Notes under the pieces: generated by a model
Database searches by the model: none
Told to the model about the DNA's origin: nothing
The model's input: the letters and a program-made list of their open reading frames with translations, nothing else
Part shown: piece after piece, positions 14,301 to 20,205 of the stretch
Layout: each line of letters starts with the position of its first letter
How positions within the stretch are numbered: the stretch's first letter is position 1
DNA from: Collodictyon triciliatum
Lineage: Eukaryota; CRuMs
Direction of reading: 5' to 3'
NCBI GenBank assembly: GCA_043381765.1
Contig: JBHJMP010000143.1
Span: 1-20,205 of the forward strand
Length of the DNA: 20,205 nucleotides
Made by a program: the position numbers and the translations under genes

Positions 14301-16391
14301 CAATGAATCAAACCAAACAATACGCCAGCTAAGCACTGAACTCGATGAATCAAAGCAAACAATATGCCAGCTAAACACTGAACTCAATGAATCAAAGCAG
14401 GCAATACAGAAGCTAAACACTGAACTCGATGAATCAAAGCAAACAGTACAAGAGCTAAGCACTGAACTCAATGAATCAAAGCAAACAATACATCAGCTAA
14501 GCACTGAACTCAATGAATCAAAGCAAACAATACGTCAGCTAAGCAGTGAACTCAATGAATCAAAGCAAACAATACGCCAGCTAAGTACTGAACTCAATGA
14601 ATCAAAGCAAACAATACGACAGCTAAGCACTGAACTCAATGAATCGAAGCAAACAATATACCAGCTCAGTAATGAACTCAACGAATCCAAGCAAGCAATC
14701 CAAGGGTTGAAAGATGAAGGAGTTCGGTGGAACCAAACAGTAGAAAATCTTGAAATCAGGCTAAAATCTTGTACAGAACAGTTGGAGGATTTATCGTCCA
14801 AAGTATATATGAGAGATGTTTTGATATTCCAAAGAACCGAAGAAATAAAATTGTTGGATTCTGAACTGAGAGAAAATCGTCTCACTCTTACAAATTTGGG
14901 GAATCAAATTCATGAAGAGCAAAGGAAAAACAGAATTTTAGACGAAACTATTTGTAGACTATCTGACTCCATCAAATCGCTCGAGAGTCAAGCTGAAATC
15001 AGAAAAAATCAGATAAATAAGTTGTGTGAAATAATTGAGGAGAAGAAACAGAGTCTTTATGAATGTGATGCAATGATGAAGAAATACAAACAACGCATTT
15101 CGGATGGGGATGTCGAGAACAATGAACTGAAATCACGTGTAGATAAATTGAGTGATGAATTAGAAAAAAGAAAGAAAGAGGATGTTGAGCGGCAGGCAAG
15201 CTACAAACGATTAGTGGATGAAGCGAAGAGAGATGAGGAAGCACTCCAGCAAGAACAAGCATTGTCTTCAAAACTTGCAGAAGAAATCAATGCCTTACGA
15301 GCAGCACAGGAGGATGCCTTATTGAATGAAAAAAGTGGATTTGAAAAAAGGGAACTGCACTATCAACAAACAATACAATCGCTGCGAAATTCTTTGTCAA
15401 TTCACAAGGAGTGCCTCCTTAAAAGTATTTTTGAATTCTCTCAAGTGATGGGCATTCTTTCAGAGTATCGACCAGAGTTTGTTTTCGATAACGGAAGCAG
15501 TCTTGAAGCTCGTTTGGCGACAGTAAGACTGTTTCTGGACCCGTCATCGAATGAGCCAAAAGAAGAGGTTGCTATCTGGAAAGCCATCCAAAGAATCTCC
15601 GTTTTGGTGGAAGATTTATTCAGTTCGTTTAAAGGTGCCAAAAAGACCATCGAACTCGATATGGTCCCTAAACAAACGCATATTTCGCTGCAGACATCCA
15701 AGAGCATCTTAGAGAGAGATTGGCACGAAAAAGAACGCCGCTACATCACAAAAATTGCCCAGCTGCAGACGATGATTGACAATGCAGCTATATATATAAA
15801 CGAGCTGATAGAGAAAGAAGAGAAGGACTTGCACGATGCAGGGGAAATCGCAAAGTCCATAAAGAGCAGCAAAGACATCGTATGCGCAGCACTTTACCAC
15901 AACCCTCATCTCATACTAAGAGCCAAGGACTCTTCATACACATCTCTCTGGTCGCATCGCTCGCAAAACACCAGCATCTACGCGCCTGTCGGGCCTGAGA
16001 GTAGCCGAAACAGCATTATGACAAATACAGGACAGGGATATGGCGCTGTAGCAGCACCAGGCTCTGCAATAGACACAGACAGCAGAGTGGACCAAAGTGT
16101 AACCTCTGACATCGAGAGGTTTCTTGTCAATGGATTCCAGACTATCCAGCGTCAGTTGGAGGCACAAGAAAACGCAGAAAAGAAAGTAGTTTTTTTTTTT
16201 TTGCGTTCTATTTTCTTTTTTTATATTAATTCTATGGTATATTGTTATATATTTTACTTCATGGTCAGCGCATCCAACCGCTATATGCTCGTGTTAATAT
16301 TATTATATTTTTATTTGTCTGCGGGTGGGGAGGCCTATCCCGTCGGTTCGATTTCCCTGTTGTGAGTTGTGTTGAAAGTGACCTGCTTTAA
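8507..16391 (+). CDS. Unrecognised giant coiled-coil protein, about 1985 aa, with 39 tandem 14-residue repeats
   Basis: Model: 8507-8652, 8860-8992, 9200-9306, 9558-9654, 9781-9941, 10060-10222, 10303-10392, 10459-10492, 10898-10966, 11351-16185, 16269-16391; phases agree throughout. The alternative start at 8552 (MASRAG) is in frame. I do not recognise the family. Seen: an N-terminal non-repetitive part (1-330; FLVADSDAGLQLINSK, AVILMDHEDIAGFE), then coiled coil from about residue 410, an acidic less-coiled segment (about 690-890), the repeat array at residues 910-1455, more coiled coil to about 1640, and a polar tail. The product is Glu/Lys/Gln-rich with no signal peptide. Inference: a long filamentous scaffold such as a rootlet, centrosomal or tethering protein. 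The giant exon is near certain. The small 5' exons and the C-terminus are less so: the 42 bases 16291-16332 could also be an intron. Confidence 0.75.
9066..9158. repeat. (ATT)31 microsatellite in intron of the coiled-coil gene
   Basis: A perfect run of 31 ATT units on the sense strand, inside the intron 8993-9199, ending about 40 bases before the acceptor. Confidence 0.97.
9356..9488. repeat. T/G-rich intron tract with five GTTGCTTT octamers
   Basis: Within intron 9307-9557, T-rich sequence grades into TTTG-type repeats and then five perfect tandem GTTGCTTT copies at 9443-9482. It is noncoding. Confidence 0.85.
11017..11310. repeat. (TTTTC)n and (TTTC)n tracts flanking a 100-N assembly gap
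   Basis: The pentanucleotide TTTTC fills 11017-11114, exactly 100 N occupy 11115-11214, and the tetranucleotide TTTC fills 11215-11310. All of it lies in the intron 10967-11350 of the coiled-coil gene. The gap length of exactly 100 is probably a placeholder, so the true intron length is unknown. Confidence 0.95.
13078..14715 (+). repeat. Tandem 42-bp coding repeat, 39 units, no indels
   Basis: 1638 bases divide exactly into 39 units of 42 bases, each encoding 14 residues close to ELNESKQTIQKIST. Within the unit Leu2, Ile9 and Leu/Ile12 fall on heptad a/a/d positions, while Ser5 occupies the other d position. Units 8-22 largely alternate QELNA and QKIST endings (an 84-bp higher-order unit), units 34-38 are near-identical (R/H/Y)QLST monomers, and units 1-7 and 23-33 are mixed. 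Degenerate relatives with the same 14-residue period flank the array at 12910-13077 (four units, NQTI core) and 14716-14757 (one unit). Confidence 0.97.
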
Positions 16392-16938
16392 TCACGCATT
16401 TATCACCGATTGATACTAGGAACCTCTGTAGTCCGGTGACTGCGGCGGTCCTTCACGCCCCATTTCCATCTGTATCTAACCCTTAACACACTCGAAGCGT
16501 AACTCCTCGCAGGCGTAGAACGCGGTGCGATGTCATTAGCAGCCTCGGCGAGATTGTGCGGCAAAGAGAACGATACGTGAATATATATAAAAAAAAATAC
16601 CCTCCATGAGCACTGTATCGGAAAGAGGATGAACATATGCCATCGATACAAGATACGTATGTATATATCTGACAGGGAATAAATAGAGTGGATACAGAAA
16701 CGAAGTCTTGAAAAAAATAATAAAGTTTCCTCATTTCTTTTCCTCTCATTTATTTTGTTTGTCTGTTCGTTTCGTGTTGCAATGACAAAAGAAAAAATGG
16801 CATGGTTGTGAGTTGTTGCTGGTATTGTTGTTGGTATTGTTGCTGTCAAGGCACACAGGGGACTATCGGGCTCGGCACCCACATAAACGACAACAGAACG
16901 AGTAAGACGGCCGGCAGAGACGCCTTGCATCCGGACAC
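16392..16938. other. Convergent 3' spacer with poly(A) signals on both strands
   Basis: This spacer separates the stops of the plus-strand coiled-coil gene (16391) and minus-strand NDUFA12 (16939). AATAAA occurs on the plus strand at 16678-16683 and 16719-16724, and on the minus strand at 16754-16749, so the two 3' UTRs may end close together or overlap. A short GTTGTTGGTATT-type repeat lies at about 16813-16850. I see no gene here; the frames at 16403-17098 on the minus strand are shadows and NDUFA12 UTR. Confidence 0.55.
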
Positions 16939-17875
16939 TTAATTGGCCGAGCCGGACCCAATCTGCTGGCGCTTCGTCTCTGTGGCCAGAGTCTCTGTTC
17001 CGGGCGTCCACGACTCTACGCGACTTCCTCTCCAGCGGCCTCCGGTCGCCACCTTGTAAGAACGCATCAGAAAACAATCCAAATGCAAGACAAATCACAA
17101 ACTATTAGCAAACTCACTTCGTAGGAGCCCGGAGGATAATAGCGATTCGGGGTGCCGGTCTGGTTTCCCACGTAATCGGCCAGGTAGAATGGCGGCTGCA
17201 CGTTGGACTGGGGCGAGAGTTGGGGTGATGCGTATCAGAAGAGAGTCCAATATAGTGCATCAGCTTGGATTGATAGCTTGTAGCAGTTTTGCATGGGGTA
17301 CCTTGTTTGGTGGCTCCTCCACAAAGCGGTGCAGCCAGGCTAAAGTGTGTTTAGAAGGGTGAATGGGTTACACTTTTAAGATAGAGGCGTAAAGGCCACA
17401 GTCACGCCGTGTAATCTTGTGAGCAAGAAATAATATGATACAGAGAAAAATAAATGAAAAAGACAGGGAAAGCAGTAATAATAATAATAACCGTGCCACT
17501 CTGGTGGGATATCACTGGCATCCATCTTTGAGTCTGCAGGGCGAACCCAGCGATGCTGACCTGATTTTGTTTTGCGTTAAAAGATGTATTTATTACTGTC
17601 GAGGTAACAAAAACAATAATAGTAATAGTAAGTAAAAATGAAGTCAAAAAGAAAGTGGAAAACATATTTGTTTCTATGAAGCAGGACACACCATAAACCA
17701 TGGTTGGATCCTCATAGTAGGTATTTCCAAACTTGTCGGTGCCTACTGGCAGGGTTGTGCTGAAGTTGAGGTATCCGGTGGTTTGGAACTGGGTAAAGTT
17801 TGTCCAGAAGCTTTGTTGGCGGATGTGCTTCAGGTTGAACATCAGACGCCAGAGCCACGAGGATGGGAGCGTCAT
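16939..17875 (-). CDS. NDUFA12: NADH:ubiquinone oxidoreductase subunit NDUFA12 (B17.2), 164 aa, 5 exons
   Basis: Exons on the minus strand: 17875-17692, 17560-17492, 17339-17302, 17207-17118, 17052-16939. Phases agree and the product is 164 residues; the family is about 145-160. Seen: DKFGNTYYED (residues 47-56), the strongest family signature; VYGQHRWV, matching the usual GRHRWV; SDIPPEWHAWLHRF; EEPPNK; and a C-terminal NQTGTPNRYYPPGSYE segment matching the family's TGT...Y.P motif, followed by a longer Ser/Thr/Arg tail. Known: an accessory subunit in the matrix arm of mitochondrial complex I, added late in assembly, replacing the paralogue NDUFAF2. The paralogue is less likely because the full C-terminal segment is present. 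The first acceptor could instead be three bases downstream, removing the Gln. The donor after the second exon is followed directly by (TTA)4. Its 5' end faces the LINE remnant. Confidence 0.94.
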
Positions 17876-18093
17876 TTCCTGCGAATCTGTCGGGTGTTTG
17901 TGAGGACCGAATCGCCCGTCTTGGGCGCTGCTTTGTTTGCTGCGACGGTCAAACTCCCGCCGAAAATAGGCTGGGGACTTTCTTCGTTTGTGTGTTTGGA
18001 ATATGTTGGATGATCCTTCATACTTGTCTCAAACTATTGGCCGTGGGAGGATTATCTGTGTTCGCGTCTTGTTCTTCTTTTTACTTGTGTTTG
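17876..18093. other. NDUFA12 upstream region
   Basis: About 220 bases lie between the NDUFA12 start and the presumed 3' tail of the LINE remnant, and they should contain the promoter. I see no TATA box or other clear element. Overlapping plus-strand frames have no recognisable product. Confidence 0.4.
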
Positions 18094-18114
18094 GTTTTTT
18101 GTTTTTTGTTTTTT
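18094..18114 (-). repeat. (AAAAAAC)3 tract, probable LINE 3' tail
   Basis: Three perfect copies of GTTTTTT on the plus strand read as (AAAAAAC)3 on the minus strand, at the end expected for the 3' tail of the minus-strand LINE. Many LINEs end in poly-A or short A-rich repeats; the assignment is from position and composition. Confidence 0.45.
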
Positions 18115-18262
18115 CAGAGGATCCCAAACTGTTTCGTTATTTTGGTGATTAATCAAAACCTTTGATCAAAACCAAAAAATCAAAGAAATATGATATATGT
18201 GGAATTCGTTCAAGGGGCACAAACACAGCGTTAGGAATCGAACTCGGCGCCCGCATCTTCAT

Positions 18263-18592
18263 TCATCTTGCTAGTAGCGGCTCGGGCGTGTTTGGCAGGG
18301 GTGATGGGATTCTGCTCTCACAAAACTGTGCCTTGAAGTTCGGGCATAAGCGGTGGATAAGATGCCACATTCCACGCTGCCAGAATCCTTTCGGATGGGT
18401 AAGCATATCTGTCCACCGTCTCATCGTGAGTGATGTCCATGCAATGCCAGGCGTTATGAGTCCCAGACCTCCCTCTGTAGGTGGCTTAGAGAGTATCTTG
18501 ATTTTATATTTTTGATTATTCGTAGTGATGAAGTTGTGGTAGATGTCTTCCAGCTCCTTCAGCCTCTGAGGATTCAGCACAGTTCTTTTCAT
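18263..18592 (-). pseudogene. C-terminal fragment of LINE reverse transcriptase (ORF2)
   Basis: A 109-residue frame carries PPTEGGLGLITPG, the conserved GGLGL motif found just after the RT domain in L1/Tx1- and jockey-like ORF2 proteins, preceded by the usual helical stretch (LKELEDIYHNFI) and followed by Trp-rich sequence (RRWTDMLTHPKGFWQRGMWH). None of the catalytic RT motifs (including the YxDD box) or the endonuclease is present. The frame is closed by a TAA codon one codon before the first Met, so the fragment is cut off from any upstream coding sequence. Confidence 0.7.
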
Positions 18593-18958
18593 GGTTTATT
18601 CCCATTCCGTCTAAAAAATATTAAAAGAAAAAAGATGAGGAAACCGCCTTCGCCTTTGAGACAAAAATGAGCTGTGGACAAGACAGTGGAAACCCCCGGA
18701 TTGTGTGGTTGGGGGTTTTGTGTTTTGGGTATAAGAAAAAAAAGATGATAGAAAGGAGAGAAAGTGTTCTTTCACACGCAGACTATTCTACCCGAGGTGA
18801 ACCAGCTCCAATGCGATTTCTGGTTGTATTCGATACTGACAGAAGAGCGGATAAAGTTGTCGGGTCGATGAAAGTACGCACATGGCAGTTACTTCCAAAA
18901 TCGATTCCGACGAGTCCTTTCAACCGTCCATCTCATACAAGGTTTACATGCTATTTCA
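18593..18958. other. Stretch between LINE ORF1 and RT remnants
   Basis: Where the endonuclease and most of the RT should be encoded, the minus strand shows only short frames with stops in all three phases and no recognisable motif. An A/T-rich run near 18605-18640 adjoins the RT fragment. This is probably the scar of the ORF2 deletion plus some ORF1-ORF2 spacer. Confidence 0.5.
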
Positions 18959-20205
18959 TTACACTGGATGAGTCTTCTGAGGGGACAACGGGTCACTTTC
19001 CTTGCGTTTCTTGCTGGGCGACTCAGACAATAAAAGCGATACATAGTTTTTTTTTCTGGTATTATCGGAAGTGGCGCTTGACCGTCCCCTGGTTTCGGAA
19101 CCATACGCAGCCGGCAGTGGACTTTGCTTAACTGGAATATGGTTACGCGTTTGTGGGTTTAGAAACATACGCTCCTGCTTACTCGGACTGTCTTTGGTGT
19201 GTGAAGTTCCAAGCTTGGATTCGGCTCGTGGTGTTTTCTCTTGCTCCTTGGTTCTCGGTGCGACGGGCTGGGGCAGGGTAAACAAACTATCTTTGGTGGG
19301 CGCTGGTTCTTGTGTTGCCTTCGCTTCGGAGTATCCTTTCGAATAAGTAACGAAGACTGCCTTGATGACTCCTATGTTAACCATATTCACGTCAGTCTGA
19401 ATGGGTAGTTTAAGGGGGGATTTCTTTCGGGGTTTGGAGATGCGCTGCTCTTGGGTCTTGCGATGTGCGGGCTTGTCCAGTATTGGCGGTGGAGGGCTCG
19501 AGTGCGAGGATTCTGAAGAGGAACCGAGATTTCCTTACATGTCATCGTCACTGTCGCCGTATGCGCGTATCTGCTGTGAGTTTTGCAGACTCAGTTGTTG
19601 CCTGGCCTTGGCTTCCTTGACCTCGTTGCTGCTTGTCTGCTTGGCAGGTGTATTCTTTTGTGGGGCTTTTACTTGTCGTTCGTTGTTCGCGGCTGGCGGA
19701 CACTCTTTGATGATGGGGTTTGAACACTTCTTACCCATGACCGTAAACTTTGCAGGGAGCTGGTTCTTATGACAGAGAAGCTTCACCACGGCCGTGTCTG
19801 TGAATAAGCCTTTGTCCTTTTTTGATATCTACGTGGGTCGGTCTGAACATCTTCAGCTCCTCACGAAGGAGTTGCGGCCACATGTCCAGCGGTAGTTGGT
19901 AGAGCATCACCGAGGTCTCTGTTGGTTTACTTCCCCTGAAGCTGATCGTAATATCGTTCAAACTTACATGCTTCAGTTCCAGAAGCTTTCGGGCGTTTTC
20001 TGCAGTGCGGAAGGCAATCAGGCAAAAGCCTTCGCTGTCCGGTAAGCGCAATTGGACGGTCTCTTCCCAAAGTTTGTTCGCTTTCAAGAAGGAGGCGAGC
20101 GCATCTGTGAGTCTGTGGGTCTTATTCTTGTTGTAGACGACTTGCTCGACCCCGTGCAAAAATACTGTCCGCTCAGACAGACTTGCAGGCGGCTTCCTTG
20201 CGCGG
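18959..20205 (-). pseudogene. LINE ORF1 (gag-like nucleic-acid-binding protein), frameshifted and interrupted
   Basis: The frame is open from the right window edge, so its start is outside. The N-terminal part has alternating strand/helix sequence (RTVFLHGVEQVV, GFCLIAFRTAENARKLLEL) resembling an RRM-like gag fold. At an A6 run (19818-19823) the frame shifts by one; with one base fewer the reading would pass into the next frame at TAVVKLLCHKN. That frame contains His/Cys residues (LCHKNQL, GKKC) and a Lys/Gln-rich linker ending DSDDDM, then meets TAA at 19537-19535, after which the same frame is open for 191 codons to 18959 (Ser-Pro-rich, basic SKKRKES near the end). At least two lesions therefore mark it as inactive, unless the A6 run is an assembly error. 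The assignment to LINE ORF1 rests on composition and on the adjacent RT fragment. Confidence 0.6.

Larger units (their letters stand above)
18094..20205 (-). mobile_element. Decayed LINE-like non-LTR retrotransposon, 5' end outside window
   Basis: Reading right to left on the minus strand there is a gag-like ORF1 with disabling changes (20205-18959), then only 368 bases, then a C-terminal reverse-transcriptase fragment (18592-18263), then noncoding sequence ending in (AAAAAAC)3. Almost all of an expected ORF2 of 3 kb or more (endonuclease plus catalytic RT) is absent. Either one element suffered an internal deletion or two insertions lie side by side. No target-site duplication can be tested because the 5' end is off the window. 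Base composition is more balanced than the AT-rich introns nearby. Confidence 0.72.

Noticed and set aside
13078-14715. Regular repeats considered as a CRISPR-like or satellite array
   Set aside because: Units are directly adjacent without spacers, are in one open frame and encode a coherent heptad pattern.
13230-14885. Long minus-strand open frames (FDSLSS-type repeats) antisense to the 42-bp array
   Set aside because: They stay open only because the repeat unit is a multiple of three with no antisense stop; there are no splice signals or families, and the plus strand is clearly coding.
16403-17098. 231-residue minus-strand frame spanning the NDUFA12 3' end
   Set aside because: It crosses the NDUFA12 terminal exon in another frame and its 3' UTR; only the NDUFA12 frame matches a family.
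18667-19772. Plus-strand frames across the LINE
   Set aside because: They are antisense to the ORF1 remnant and have no matching domain.

Overview
The window is eukaryotic nuclear DNA. Genes are broken by many short introns (about 65 to 405 bases), mostly GT-AG, and intergenic spacers are about 0.2 to 1.2 kb. Two recognisable genes point to a mitochondriate organism with a motile cilium: CFAP61 (radial-spoke base of the axoneme) and NDUFA12 (respiratory complex I). Together with the compact architecture, a HIR/SPFH gene and a decayed LINE, this best fits a zoosporic (chytrid-like) fungus. The genus cannot be read from the sequence, and another flagellated protist remains possible.

Layout, left to right. 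(1) 129-4804, minus strand: sixteen exons of CFAP61, start codon present, 3' part running off the left edge. (2) 4805-5991: divergent spacer with an (AT)16 tract close to the CFAP61 start and a compact cluster of TAATC(C/T) palindromes. (3) 5992-7485, plus strand: a six-exon gene for a 288-residue HIR-type SPFH protein, with one GC-AG intron. (4) 7486-8506: 3' spacer with a poly(A) signal and a 200-bp polypyrimidine minisatellite. (5) 8507-16391, plus strand: a gene modelled here from eleven exons for a coiled-coil protein of about 1985 residues that I do not recognise. Its giant exon carries 39 in-frame copies of a 14-residue (42-bp) repeat. (6) 16392-16938: convergent 3' spacer. (7) 16939-17875, minus strand: NDUFA12, five exons, complete. 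(8) 18094-20205, minus strand: remains of a LINE-like retrotransposon with a disabled ORF1 and a C-terminal reverse-transcriptase fragment, most of ORF2 missing.

The genes are not an operon. CFAP61 and the HIR gene diverge from one spacer, and the coiled-coil gene and NDUFA12 converge. For CFAP61, HIR and NDUFA12, splice phases and family similarity agree at every junction I propose. The coiled-coil gene's 5' exons rest on phase and splice signals alone. Introns hold most of the simple repeats, and these read T-rich (ATT, TTTTC, TTTC) on the sense strand of whichever gene they lie in. The clearest candidate for something undescribed is the repeat-expanded coiled-coil protein.
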